Below, piece by piece: positions 12,301-26,221 of a stretch of 64,000 nucleotides of DNA (the first letter of the stretch is position 1; each line of letters opens with the position of its first letter). Under the pieces are notes generated by a model. It searched no databases, was not told the origin of the DNA, and saw only the letters and a program-made list of their open reading frames with translations. The DNA is taken from assembly GCA_039881145.1 (NCBI GenBank), contig JAYKKI010000004.1, positions 45,721,001 to 45,785,000 of the forward strand. The letters are read 5' to 3'. Source of the DNA: Druceiella hillmani (Eukaryota; Arthropoda; Insecta; Lepidoptera; Hepialidae). The translations under genes and the position numbers were made by a program.

Positions 12301-15300
12301 AATTAGCAGTCAACATATCTCCATCCAACATTAACTCAACAGTGGGATGTTGGACATGATTTAATATTTGAAACGTGGTAGAGTATGTATACGTGGTAGA
12401 TGGAAAGGATTTGTAAGATGGAAAGAAATACTGCTTCTTGAATATGTGAACAGAATAAAATCACAGTTTAAAAAAAGTTGAAAAAATACTCCTTACCTTT
12501 TTTCCAGATATGCAGCTTTTTTTTCAACGTCCAAATTTAGCATTAAAAATCAATAAGGAAAACGCAAAGAGCTTTCAATACATGGAGCGATAAAATTGTG
12601 GAGGATTTAGAAAGGCTATGTGTAAAAATGAATAGAGGAAAACGTAAGAACGAAGGTTTAGGGCCAGTTTGTCAGAAATGCCAAGGATCTTCAAGAGCTG
12701 TGGTGCCATGGAGTAATAGTAAAAGTATCGAAAATTAATTTGTGATCCCATATCTCATTATGGAATAGTGTCTCACATACGAAAATATTCACTGCAATCT
12801 TTTTTCCCGCTCTACTATCTCTTTCCAATCACTAAAATATTTTATATATTTATAATGTTATGTATGCCAATAAAAACTATATTTTTTGCAAAAACTATCA
12901 AAGGTGACATATCTTCGCCAGTTTATGCAAAGAAGTTATCTTCATTGTATTTTTTTCCTTTAACATTTTGTAATTCTCAATTTGATTATCTAGCTATAGT
13001 ACATTAACAGAGATTCTCATAATGATATCCGTGAAAAATATCATGTAAATTAGTGAATATAACTTAATACCTCAATTTTTCTAACTTTGTCCCATCAAAT
13101 ACTATATATCTAATTTGGAAAGATTTCTGTTTGATGGTTTGATGTATGATAAATCTACCAACAAGTAGCTAATTGCTATTAAACTAAGTGCACGTTTATT
13201 TCATTTGCTTGAGTAACATATGGGTTTTTATTCGCAACTTCTCTAGCTGACAACATACCCACTACGTTTCGACGCATGTTATTCGATCATGCCTAAAACG
13301 CTGAATAGATTTTGAATAATGTTGAAATGGGTATTGTTCATTATTGTAATTATTATGTAGACCACTTTTTAACTCGAAAAAAATCAATTACTGCCGAATG
13401 AAACTCGGTGTTTTTTACAAAGTAATAAAAACTGTTTACTAGAGTGCAACGTCACATGCACGTTGCATTCTGGTATGAATTTGCGGAAGAAAATCTAATT
13501 AGAACATAAATGTAAAAACCTGTCTTAATTTTTTTATTCGAATAGGCCGTATCATAAATCGACATAGAGAATATAAACCTAAGGTAAATTTTTCACTTGT
13601 GGCTGTCTTACAAAATTCAATCCATTTGTCAATTAGAATCAATCGTCAAACTATTATTCACTACTTAAGTATTTACTTGCTATACATCAACCATATTTAA
13701 CAAAAATCAATATGTTTTATCCTAAAACTATAGCAGTAAAAATAACTTAAATATGTTTTTGCTGTATTTATATAAGCATTAAACACACTAAACAAATTTA
13801 TACCACAATTAACAGAAAAAATTAAAAAATTTCTTGCTCAACTTGTCAATATGTTTTGAAAAAATTCGATTTAGTTCGCGTTGAACTATAAGAATTCCGT
13901 ATGCACCTAAGTAAATAAATAAGTTTAAAAATTTAGAGATACGTAGTTTAATGTTCACAATATTGTTTATCATATAAATATGTTGCCCCGTATATTTTTC
14001 ACATAAGGTATAATTATCATGAATTTTCAAAATTTATGAGATCTAGAAATATGACACTTGAAATTAAAGCGTGTGATTGTATATTTTTGGCTCCTTTTAG
14101 AAATATTACTAGAACTATTTAAAATAGAAAATCCTTTGAAATATCTCTGTTTCGTATTAAAAATAAGCACGAAATACATTCGACATTAATGCGTCCTTTC
14201 AATAATTATAAGAGCTTATGATAAACAGATCGCAGGAGATTAAATAAAAAACAATATTTAATAAATAAATTATAAAATAAGAATAATGTCATAGAGTATA
14301 AATCTAAATCTTCAAGATTATACTAAAATAAATGACAACCAATAAAATACAATCAGTCCATCGTTTTGTCTCCCCTACAGTATCCTTCATTTTTTTTCAA
14401 TAACTCAAAATTTAAAAATGGGAAATAAAATATTGATAACTGATTTGAAATCATAAATCTTAATAAAATCGAAAAGAAAACCAGGAATACTATAATTGAC
14501 CGCAATATAAAATTATATTTAAAAATTAAAAGATACATATTTATTTCAATTACATAGTGCCAAAAAACAATAAAACGTCTTCGTTTGCCTCTTCGTATCC
14601 ATTTCAACGTCAATGTTGAAGTTAAATATTGCCCTTTATTTTGTATGACAAGTCATTACATATGAGATGTTATATCGTCGTGACAAATCAATTGTCCATT
14701 GTTCAATCTACTGTTAACATTATTCAATTTTTTTGGCTGTAAAAAACAAATGCAATTCCATCTACTTTATTAAAGCAGATAGTGTGTATGACACATAATC
14801 AATTATTGATATTCATATTTAACGTGAAATCATTTTATGAAGCATTTTTTTTCCTAGAAAATAAATGTAATTTTTATAAGATAGCAGTATTAAAACACGA
14901 AGAATTAATGTATTAAAGTAGGTAGCAACTGAGTAAAATATTGAGAGAATTTCATACAAATTTCTATTCATTTAATGCAAGATTCCTAGTAACCAACTAC
15001 TTATTTGAGGTTTAGTCTAGAAACTAATGAATTTTAGGTTGATGTTTTAACGCCTATATTGTTCAACACTCCTTAGATCGTGACTATCATAATAATTAGA
15101 GTATGGTAGAATAAAACAAATATCTCTCAATTCATTCTTTAAAATAAAAATAACGTACATAATCGTCAAGAAGTATCCCTGATTTGATAACCGATGCCAA
15201 CTAGCCTTGTACTTTACAGAAAAAGACTTCTATTTTATCATCTACACCCTACTTCTAATAAAACAGGAATCATCTATGATTCAAAGTCTTCTTCAAAAAA

Positions 15301-18300
15301 ACAAAAAAAAACTTTTGAAAATAGCAAAATGTTTTTTAAAGACCGACACTATCTTCAATTTCTGCTAGAATCTAAAAATCGATCCGCTTCTGAGTATTGC
15401 GTCAAATCTAACAACAAAACATGCAAACTTCTCCTTGTGGCTAAGAAAGTCCTTCTGCGTAAATTTTGTCGTTAAGTTTATTATGATTAGAGCTAGTTCG
15501 TATCGCTAAAATATATTTAAAAATATAACCCTGAGGATATTTAAATATGGATCAAGAAAACTCCAGATCAGTTTCTTTCTAATCTGCCGCTTTTTAGACC
15601 CTACTATATTAATCAATGGAAAATAATCCTGTAGACAATATATATCAATATCATCGTTGAGTCGAACATAAACATATTCGAGGCCAAATATAAATTTGGA
15701 AGCGAAAAGTAAATCACACAAGTTGTAATTTCGAAGAAATGATCATTAAATCTTTAAATGATTAAATAATTTTTCAAGAATTATCATTTTACAATTTTCA
15801 AATAGTTAGCATCTAAAGAAGTCAATTTTGGCTGTACGCTACCTATATTTTTGACATAATATTATCTTTACTTTCAAAAATGAGATTAGTTCGACAGAAA
15901 ACATTCAGTCATGTTTCGCATTCTAAGTTGTAATAAAATCGCGAGAACATATTTACCGAAATATGCTATTTGATCACGACAAAAATTTCAATATAAAAAC
16001 TAAAAGATATTGCAGATTCGTCAGGATCTGTTATTCTAATACGTGCACCATGATTGCCCATTATAGTATGTAGTTTGTGATTATGAAATAACTTCCGTTT
16101 GAAGACGTACCAAAATGGCGATCGGCAATATCTCATCTTAATCTAAATCTACAGGTATATTGCTTAAATTGATACTAAGGGTCTTGCTTCGATTACTAGT
16201 AGGTTTTTAGAAGCACGTATGATGATATTGTTTTATAAATACTATAATAAATATAATTTAGTGTCTCACGTTAAAATTCAATCTAATAAACAGAAGCTGC
16301 AGTTTTCATAATATTTGTGCAACTATGTTCTTCGCAAAATTCACGAAAGGTTTAACAATTTTTTATAATTTACTACAAATAAAAATATTGTATTTTGCTT
16401 TATAAATCACGGAAAGTAAAGAAGTGACATAAAATGTATCCGAACAATATTAGATTTTACCTTTTTGTAGTTCCCTTATTGTTTTGTGTGTTGTAATTTA
16501 AGTGAGAAGAACAAACTTATCGTTATCGTATATTGTGTCTTCGCCTTGATAAAATTAAGGCTGCGAGCTTATTTTGCTCGTTAAGGAAAACTAAAGATAT
16601 AGTAATTTTATTTATGAACTAAAATCACATAATATCAAAATAGCTCTGATATTTCCAATTTTTATACACAAATATCTATTACGTTGAACCCAAACTTGCT
16701 AAATGTCGTTTAAATATATTTTTCATGTCTAGGATGGTTTGTGAAATTATACCACGAGGATTTTCATTGATAAGATATAATAAACTATCTAAGACAAGTA
16801 CCGGACACAAATTTCGTCGATTGCCGAGAGTTTAACTGACTTGAATTTCCGTTCATTTTATGAAACACTTCATTGATAATATGAACCAAAGTTTTTGAAA
16901 CATTCTACAAATATTTTGTAATGGATTTTAAAAATCTGAAATTTTACTCAGACTTTTAGTACAAATCAATGTAATTAATTAATAAATATTATCCATTTGA
17001 AAACAGTCACAAGTACAGTTTGGATAACTATTAATGTACTGTCATATACAACTCACCTCTTAATTGAAACATTAGTACATAACTAAATTCTAGCGATCAA
17101 GAATTATATAAAAATTAAGTCAGTATGTAAATGTCAGAGTTAGGAGAGGGAGATTCACAATAAAAATACAATATTTCTGAGCTCCATCGCATCTCGAAAC
17201 ACACGTTGAATGAATAAATTTAAAATAAGTTAAAATATTAAGTAAAAATTAATAAGTGAAATGAAATTTGAAACCCACTTTGTAAAAATCCTTAAGAACA
17301 TATACAAAAGAAATTACAAAGTTGCTTAATTTGGAAGTTTTCTTGGCAATATTTTTGAAAACACACATTCTGCATAAAATATCTAAACTTTCTTGGAAAT
17401 ATTGATTATTACTTTTCTTATAACTTTTCCTTATCACGGCAATTAATGCTTACTACCATCACCAAACAACCCAGCAACAAAAGAAATATTAAAATGGGTC
17501 ATAAATCCTTATAATCGCAAAGTGTAAATAATATAACAACGTTGTTAACCACACAGAAATTTATTATTCCAGTAATATTTGACCCAATAGAACTATTACA
17601 AGACCGCGCCCTAAATAATAGAATTTTTAACATTCACGTTACGCCATCTACTCACACTAAAGTCAATGTTTATTGATGATTAAAAACATCAAGTTTCCTC
17701 AAAATCAGCCTATCTGTTAACGCATGATTGATAACAAATATCAAATCACATTTTTCATAATAGTATTTCATGTCACGGATGATTACTTTCCTTAATCTAT
17801 CACACAAACTATTCGCATGGGTACAAAATTGCTAAAAAGCAAAAAATACACAAAGCCACTTACACATTTATAACGGAGTACGGATGATTTACATAAAACG
17901 ATGTTTCACTAATCGTTTAGCGTGAATAAGCAGAACATGACAACACGCATGTTTCACGTATGTCAGACAATTCAGCCTCTTGCCATTTGATTGATAGAAA
18001 ATAAATTAATCCCTCGAAGCCTCCCATTCGACATGAGCAATCAATCGAAACCTATCACGTGTTCAGTATTAGGCATTAAAATAGTCAGCTCATTAACCAT
18101 CGTGGAAACGTCGCACTATTCTCTGTCTCGGGTAATAGGTCATTATGTCCTCAACATCATATTGTCACGATGTATACACTTTTCATTTTTCATCATTTAA
18201 CTTGTATCGCAAAAACCATCCAAACAAATGTCTATTTATGAACAATAACTCTTTCAAATAGAAGAGGAGACATTTCTAACTTTAATTCCGTAATTAGCTC

Positions 18301-18506
18301 ATCATTATTATAATTACATACTAAGTAGAAAAGTTAATGATAATGGGATACAATCAACATGTTATGATATACTTCGCGTGTCTTTTTACCAGATGCCCAC
18401 TGATAAATCCCCATGATTATAATGATCCTCTTTTAATAATTGTTGAATTCAACTAAAATCAAGAAAAACCTTATTGATTTATTTTTTAAATTCTTCATTT
18501 ATATAC

Positions 18507-18508
<2 letters not shown>
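12301..18508. other. AT-rich spacer, no gene seen
   Basis: About 6.2 kb with no recognised gene. It has a small imperfect palindrome at 13442-13470 (TGCAACGT and ACGTTGCA around a 7-base loop). Frames at 12768-13007, 14353-14613, 15194-15475 (Lys/Ser-rich, 93 codons) and 17991-18200 are unassigned and probably fortuitous. Confidence 0.55.
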
Positions 18509-18589
<81 letters not shown>

Positions 18590-18593
18590 TATG
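18509..18593. repeat. (TA)n microsatellite
   Basis: About 85 bp of alternating TA with two TACATA interruptions. Confidence 0.97.
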
Positions 18594-21500
18594 TACTGAC
18601 ATTTAAATAATAATAAATCAATTTTTAAAAAGAAAATAATTAGTTTCTGAATAACACCACAAAATGCTATAAAATTTCAAAGATATTCAGAACACTATTA
18701 AGTTACTTATCGAGTACAATTTGATTTTTGTTCATTTATAAAAACATGAAATCATTTTTATCCAAATAGGAAAGCGGAAATAGTGTTTTTTTTAATTTTA
18801 CAGAATATTTTTTTGTTGCCTAGAAAAAAGTCACGGTACCTACAATATATTCATTACAAAAAAGGTTATATAAATTCGCATGCTAAACAAAAATGATTCA
18901 AAGAAGTTTGTTACTTATCATTATCACATATACATTACTAAATCTTAGCATGTACATTCTTCTATTATTAGTATTAATCTTAATGTGTTCAGTGAGGATC
19001 TCTGTGCATGTATTAATGTTTATACATCGAGGAGAGCTACGTGGCGTGGAGTTTGCATGAGTTGTGGCTCTGTGGTTCAAAATCCTTCTATACGTGTTTT
19101 GTAAATTTTATACCGCGAAGATGATACATGTGATCCATATTTGATGATACTGCAAACTAATGAGTAATGTATAATTTTCAAAATATTGACAGATAAGAAA
19201 AATATTTACACGAGAGTTACAAATTTGACCTTCGGATAAACTTTTTTCGCCATACTTTCTAAATAAGGAAGATAATCTTACCGAGGCTGTTAAATATAAG
19301 TACTTCATAGAATGGAGTCAGTAAAATTAAAAAAAAATATTACCAAGCTTAACTATACCAATCATGTTTAGGTACCCTTGTCTCCTAAAAAATATATCAC
19401 CCTTGTATATTGAAAATATATTTATTAAGATAATTATATGATAATATTTGAATGCCGGTCTGTACAATGTTATTCTTCCAATTCTTTTAGTAGCAGAGGC
19501 AGAATTTATAGATTTTCACATCGCACAAGATGACATTTTGGCACGTTCGTGTAAAATACAAGATAAACAAGTAAAGCAATTAAAAGACAACTTTCCGATA
19601 TGGGGAAAGAAATATAAACTAATCGGCATAGAATGAAGTTGAAATAATTAAGTTATATTAGTTTTGAATCGTTCATGACGTATTTGCGGTGTATAGTGCC
19701 ATTGTTTCTACCTATTTTGAATGCCTATTTACAATAAGACTTTTTGCTTTACATACATTTTAAGTAATGTAGGCATTGTCATATCAATATATAGGCAAAA
19801 AAGTTTAGGACTGTTTATATTTTAATTTATTTAAAAAATGTGTAAAACATGCCATAGGCCACGACAAGACTACGTTTACTGTCGCATACAGGCGGGCATG
19901 TTACTAATGACGTACTTTCGTTTAACTGCACTAGATGGCGCACGTGAATGTCTGTTTGAACGTATATTTAGATACATGGTCAGTACTTTCAGAACGTCCG
20001 AAGTGTTCTTTCACCGACGAAGCTTTTATTAGTCATTTTTAAGCCACTTAACTAAATTTACACGAATAAATTTAAAAAAAATTGTACAATCAACTTAGTT
20101 GCTATCTTAAAAAGTAACTAAAGCATTTTCCATAAATAATATCAACATACACATAAAATTAATATTTTTGTTGACAGACAACTTTTGGACTACACTCGTC
20201 TGGGAAGTAGTCACTTGTATATGATCGAATAGATTTTAAACCAAGTGATAAGTAGTCACTCTCTTGATTTAAGCAAGTTCGAAAGGCTAGGCGTTCTTCA
20301 AGCACAATGTTTTATATAATAAGCGTTCACAGTTCAACATTTTAATATATCATATCATATATGGGGTACTCATTGACATCTAAACCAAATAAAACATTTC
20401 TTGAGGCAGGTCAGTAGTAGAGATGCTAATCAATGTATTAAATATTCTCGTCTTACCGACAGTGCGAATTTTCTCAGCATCGATGAAAGGGCAAACAGGT
20501 GAAAAAACATTTCTACAAAATATTTTCATTGCGATCACTTCAGTGTCTATCAGAAATTAAAAAAAAACTTTAGTGACGAAAATTCATTCGTTTCTTTCTT
20601 TAGAATTTCATTAAACTGAAACCCATGCAGCTTCCTATTGAATAGGAATCAAGAAGTTCAACTTGAAATTGATTGAAATTTAATATTAATTATTAAATCA
20701 ATTTTAATTTATAAAAAATGATGTTACACGTACTTTTCATTTCCTACTTATGATGTGTCATCTGCTTGACTTCTAGTAGAAATTGACACATTGATTAAAA
20801 TGTGTTAATTGAAACATACTATTTCCAATATCATTATCGACGTATACAAAAAGGAAAAAAAATCTAAATCATATATAAAGCGCCTTAGTAGATAAACCCG
20901 AAAATGAATGAAAAAAATATCTCGTCTATTCGTCTTTACCTTGAATTCTTTACTTATTAAAATTTATTCATTATCATTCTATTTCCTAAATACTTACATT
21001 AATTATCTGTTTTCCATTGTTAAGTTCCAGTGACCTCTCTTGTTTATATCTTACCGAATTTATCGTTAATATATTTATTTCTTTATTCCCACAAAAGCCT
21101 GTAATCAACGGTTTAATAACAAGTTATTAACTATTGCATTCTTATAAATTCTTAATCTAATTAATTATCTGGCTTTTTACAGAAAATTTTTCAGATGTTC
21201 TCTTACCATCCATTTTCTATGTCAGCCTCTCTCTGTAAACCACGTGTCATATTATTGATAGTTTAATGAGTTATTATGGTTTATTGTAATTTTGATCTTT
21301 AAAAATCGTTCAAATATTTTTTTTCATTCTTTTTCTTAACTTATTGATCTGAAAATTTTGACTTTTAATAGTGTGAAATAATATTGACTTTATAGAAAAG
21401 TTTGATTTTTAATTTTTTTAAAAATAAGTAACATTTTTGTCAGCACGGTTAATAAATAAACTGTAGAAAACTAAATACGACAAGATTAATGAAAATCTCA

Positions 21501-21856
21501 TTACTTCGCCTAATTTTTACACAAGACCTTGGACCATATGCAAACATTTCATTTATTGTTATTCAATATTTAATAAAAAATTACCTCCACCTAAAATAGT
21601 CATAACCGAGATTTTCTTACCCGTCACACATATCAGTTCTACTTGTGTATACAATAATTTCTTAAACCACACAATCTTTAACTCTTACTACTTAGCTTCT
21701 TAGATTTTTTCTTATAAAAGCAGCACATTATTCGTTACCACAAAAAAAATACTACTTTAATATTATAAAATAGACATAGATTAATAAAATAGACATAAGC
21801 ACACAGCTCTGGTGAATAATCGATGGCGTAGGTACGTACTTATTGGGGTCGAAAAA
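18594..21856. other. AT-rich spacer with a less AT-rich patch
   Basis: No gene recognised. 19838-20032 is less AT-rich and open on the plus strand for 64 codons, but shows no motif. A CTCF-like site within it is listed separately. Confidence 0.55.
19928..19946 (+). promoter_or_regulatory. possible insulator (CTCF-like) motif
   Basis: GCACTAGATGGCGC resembles the insect CTCF core (AGATGGCGC or AGGTGGCGC) and is followed directly by the E-box palindrome CACGTG. It sits inside a locally GC-richer patch. Motif matches of this length arise by chance or inside repeats, so this is only a candidate. Confidence 0.25.
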
Positions 21857-21882
21857 TACGCCAACTGTACTTAGTTGGCGTA
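21857..21882. repeat. 10-bp perfect hairpin
   Basis: TACGCCAACT and its exact complement AGTTGGCGTA flank a 6-base loop. It has no U-tract or coding neighbour, so it is not called a terminator. Confidence 0.85.
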
Positions 21883-22250
21883 CCAACACTATCAATAAAA
21901 ATGTTTGTAATAATAATATCTAAGTAGTTTTTAATATAAAAACTTTAGTTTTAAATGTTTATTGTATATTATTATTGCAAATATTGATATAAAATTTTTT
22001 ATATAAAAAATAAATTATTGTATTGATATAAATATATTTATTATATATTGCTTTTTACTAACATTTTTTAGTATCATAAACACCTGAAAACTAAAGCTTT
22101 TATGTTAAAAACTCACTAAATATTGTTATTACAAACACCAACTTTATAGTGTCATTTTCAATAAAAACTATGGCTATTGAATTTGAATCTAATGGGAAAC
22201 TTGCAGGGCGTCTTTGATGGAGATATTACAAGAGAAAACTTAAATTAGTC

Positions 22251-22337
22251 ACCGCTGTCTTCGCTCCAGAACAAGAGTTAGGATTATTGAAAAAGGTAAT
22301 TCAAATGGATGATACATTTTACGAATTGTCAAAATAA
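22251..22337 (+). pseudogene. possible pogo-type HTH fragment
   Basis: One frame reads a 28-residue piece containing AVFAPEQELGLL and, after a gap, MDDTFYELSK. This resembles the (V/F)xxEQExEL ... M(E/D)xxFxGL pattern of the CENP-B-type helix-turn-helix domain of pogo/Tigger transposases. It then hits a stop. No DDE domain is seen nearby. The match is short and could be chance. Confidence 0.25.
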
Positions 22338-23639
22338 GGATTTTTTGGATTCGTCTTTTAGTGTGCTGGTTAAACTGTATCCTTCATTCATTCATAGATT
22401 TTACTGCGAGAATTAAGGTAGCCAACAAGTTTATCGAACGCTACCTTAACTTATCCTAAGAAAACTAGAGCCAATATACATGTGCCAAAATAGAGAATTT
22501 ATTAAACCTCAAGTTCACACAGTTTCATCCAGGTATACTTCATTATTTTTAAAGAAATAATTATGTAAATTATTCCTGAATTATACCTGAGAATAAGATT
22601 GTAATAGTAATTAGAGAGCAAGTGGGCTGGCTCTGTTTCTAAAATAATTTGTTGCAAAAGAAGAAAAAGATATAAAATTATGCGAAATGACGAGTACCTT
22701 AATATGGTTAGCAAAATTAACAATGGTAGCAAAAGCAATGAAAAACAAAACAGTATCAATACATACGAGAGAGTTATTGAACTTAACGATAAAGTTGCGA
22801 ACCCAGTCAGACGCAACAACAAACCTTGAACAATATGCAAACCGATAGTCTTAGAAAAAGCATAAAAGCAAATGTAATGGGATTAAAACGATCGATATGC
22901 TTAAATAATTTAAATGATAAATTAATTTGTGTGAAAGGAAATTAAACTATTAAGTGCGTGTTAAAAGAAAATAAAGTAGAATAAATTGTTCAATGCGTTT
23001 AATAAATTAGTAGCATGGCACACCTTGTACATCGTCAAGCTTATGTTTCAAAAGCGGAAATAAAAAGGAAATTTAAGACTTGTCCAGTGAAATTCTATTC
23101 GATTCAGAGTTTTACCCTTGCTTTTTAAATTTTACCCTTGCTTTGCACTGATAGGGAGTCACAATGATTTTTTTATATCTTGCTATATATTAATTAAAAT
23201 CTCGATCTGCGGCGTCAATTTGCAATTTGTATGAAATTGTTTTAAACTGTCAAAACTGTAGGGTAGTCTCACGTTGATGAACGGGGCGGAATTATGAGTG
23301 GTCATTGTCTCCCTTGAAACTTTAAGAAGGAATTTTAAACCTATTGTCTGTATAGTAATAGCAAAAAAACAAATACGGAAAACGTATATGAGAAAATAAC
23401 ACATGCAACACCAATGAAGAGCACCCCTGAAAAATAGTCATTTGAGATTAAATAAATAAGATATCCGCAAGAATGATTTACAAAAATAGTTATTTATATT
23501 TCATAGTTAGGCTGTATTTATGGTTCAAACAAACAAATATTTGACCAATAACCAATCGAAACGAGATTCAGCTTTACGTGCGTCTCCATGAGTACATGTT
23601 TGCGCAAATATCTATAAACTAGGAAAAATATTCATCCAC
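22338..23639. other. AT-rich spacer, no gene seen
   Basis: A plus-strand frame near 22620-22830, rich in Lys, Asn and Arg, and a hydrophobic minus-strand frame (22502-22840) occupy the same DNA. At most one could be real, and neither is recognised. The phrase TTTTACCCTTGCTTT is duplicated near 23111-23142. Confidence 0.5.
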
Positions 23640-24401
23640 GACTATTAAAAGGACTAAACCAGTCTTGTCGGACACAACAGTTAGAATTTATGTTAAAAAC
23701 CTACGAAGTTCGTTAAAGCACAAGATATGTGCATCCGTAATGCCAGCCGGACTGCTAACGCTCTCGCCAGCAGTACTGCGGCCCACAACGGTAGCGGCCG
23801 GGGCGGAGCGCGCGGTGCTCAAATTGCAGCAACGGGCGGTGTTTCCATTTTTATATGGTGTAACACGAGAACTATTTTAGTTAAAATAATATTAGTTTAC
23901 ACCGCAAGCAGCAGTTATATAAAATCGGTTAAAACAAATATATTAAATCGCGGGGTATTTTTACGGGGCACGATAAAATAGTCTTTTTAAAAAATAGACA
24001 TTTATTTAATTATAACGATTATTACAATAATTCGCATTTAATAATTTATAAAAAAGACTTGTGTCCACTACGAATGTCAAATCCGGTCATATCAAATTTA
24101 TGCTTATCACGAAAATAATGCATTTCGTATCGGATTGCATTTCTCACACAATCTGCTGTTCGTGGGATGGAGTGTTTGTAACAACTCTCCCGACAAGATC
24201 AAACATCATGGCTCAAAATGATGTTGAATTAAGAAATTGCAGAAGCAGTGTGAGATTCGTAAAGGACTGGACAATAACAATATTTTTTTTATAACATAGA
24301 AATCGTATTAATAAGCTAGTAATATTGATTATATCTAAACACAAATAGTCTTATAATTATAACAAATATTCATATGAACTAGGATTAGCAAGCATATTAT
24401 T
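23640..24401 (-). repeat. possible 3' LTR of the gypsy element
   Basis: This stretch lies immediately downstream of the env stop of the minus-strand gypsy element, where its 3' LTR would be expected. On the minus strand it holds a TATAAAAA-like box near 23850 followed by an abrupt GC-rich block (23738-23845). The rest is AT-rich. TAACT near 23680 is compatible with an errantivirus-type LTR end. I could not find a second LTR copy to the right of the element, so the assignment rests on position and promoter-like layout only. Confidence 0.3.
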
Positions 24402-26196
24402 TTATATTTCTTTTCCACGGGACTGACAAAGAAGTATTCCATCTTCATTATCACGTTCAATTCCAGGAATAGTTTCCTGTTTTGAATTTTGCTTTGAATG
24501 AACACACCTGAATACAATATTTAGTAGGATTCCTACGGCATACAAATCTTCTACTTTTAAATAATAAATACAAAGAAATTAAAGCTACAATAACATAGGT
24601 AAGAGATGGATAAGGAAAACTATATTTCTGCAAATGAGAAGTATTTTCGAGTTTTTCTAAATCATTTTCAAAATGGTTGAGATGAATGCTAGCTTTCAAG
24701 AGAGAGTCAATATTATTATTACTAGTTAATTTAAAGAAAGGAAAATGAGGTAATGTTTTTTTTAATTCTTGATCTTTTGCAACAATCGTCATCAATTAGA
24801 TTTAAGTTTGAAATAAAATTAGTAAAATCAGAAATGTAAATCTTTGCAATTTTTGGGCAATTGAATTATGCCTGTACCGATTAGTATTTTATCGTAATTA
24901 TAAGATCAAAATCACAACTAATATGCATCTTACTAGGTTCTGATTGAACATATATCCATATATAATTACTTATTCTATGAAACAAAGCGATAGAACCATA
25001 TAACAGTTTATTTTTACAAAACTTTGGTAATTTGGTTAATATTGTTATTTCACACATATGATTAGCTATTGTAGAATAAACATTGTTTAATACACACAAA
25101 CCAAATACTTTCCACGTATCACTTTGAAACTACTAATGTCCTTGAACTGTGAATAAAACATGCGATCAGCTGTTATTGCCAGGTTTGGTGAAGAAGGGGC
25201 GATAAAAGCGTAAGCATCGGGTTTCATTATACATCGGATGTATAATTCGGAACTGGTAAAGGAACAACATTGTAAACATTAGAAAGGACAAGTGAGATCT
25301 TAATAACTATAATTTCTTTATTTTAATGGCATTAATATATTAATGTGGATAAATCAATTAATCCGTGAACATTTTGGAGTGTAACAGAAATTGGTAAACT
25401 ATAATGTTTATGTAAATTACTTTTATATTGTTCTAATTAATTTTACTATTCCAAATTTTCTACAACTATAGCATAGAACTTAGTATAGTAGAGTGAACTA
25501 TATTCATTTTACTAAACAAGATAGCATTATTCGCATCATCGATATCAAAAGTTAAGCTAATTATAATACTTTGAATGTAACTAAGTAAAGAATTTAATTG
25601 CGACTTAAGTTCTAACTTATCATTAGACAAGCTGAGCTGTTCAAAGGCTTTATTTCTAAAGTTTTATTTAATTTTACTCCATTATTATTATAGACATAGA
25701 ATTATTAAAATTAGAAACACTAATTTTAATTACATGAATATTATCTTTCGTCAAACGTGCATCTGACTGTACTTGTGCAATGGCGTCCGTGAAATTGTTA
25801 GCGTCATCAGAGTCTAAAGTTCCAAAGAATGTTTTCAGAATGGAATCACCAGCATTTAACCACACGTTTTGTGCGTTTTGGTATATTACTAGAGATGAGA
25901 TGTGATGTAGAATACATCTTTTTAATATTGTTTTCATATTAACTTCTTAAGGGATTTATGAAATTAGAAAAATCGACTTTAATTTGAGAAGAGGTGTGGG
26001 AGTTACAAAAATACGTGTTTTATTAACGTAGTAATCTATTTTATCTAAATGTGGTTGGATGTGCTCAATATTGAGGTATTTTATCACATTCCACTTATCG
26101 TTCGAGAACTTAACATCCAGTAGTTGATCGAAATAGAGACCCGGACTTCCGGTTATAAGTGAGACGAAACGACTGGTGTATAACGCTTGGGGCTAT
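24402..26196 (-). pseudogene. env: env relic (errantivirus-type envelope)
   Basis: In insect errantiviruses env encodes a surface glycoprotein related to baculovirus F proteins. Here its parts appear in order but in several frames. They are an N-terminal piece with PGLYFDQLLDV (about 26145), a fusion-subunit-like piece with FFGTLDSDDA (about 25820), a middle piece with FIAPSSPNLAI (about 25190), a Cys-containing piece (about 24950), and a C-terminal hydrophobic segment of about 20 residues followed by Lys/Arg (about 24590) and a short tail ending at 24402. Stops or frameshifts separate the pieces, so no intact protein is possible. A pyrimidine-rich stretch ending in CAG at 26197 fits the splice acceptor used for env mRNA in this group (inference). 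It starts just past the pol stop. Confidence 0.75.
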
Positions 26197-26221
26197 CTGT
26201 GAATGAATGAAAGCGTCAGCT

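Noticed and set aside
15194..15475. 93-codon Lys/Ser-rich frame
   Set aside because: No recognisable domain, and its low complexity fits A-rich codons.
22502..22840. 112-codon hydrophobic minus frame resembling a membrane protein
   Set aside because: Leu/Ile-rich frames arise opposite Lys/Asn-rich DNA. No family match, and the opposite strand is also open over part of it.
23665..23981. Two overlapping plus frames over the GC-rich block
   Set aside because: GC-rich DNA has few stop codons, so open frames are expected. The peptides are Ala/Gly/Arg-rich without a motif.
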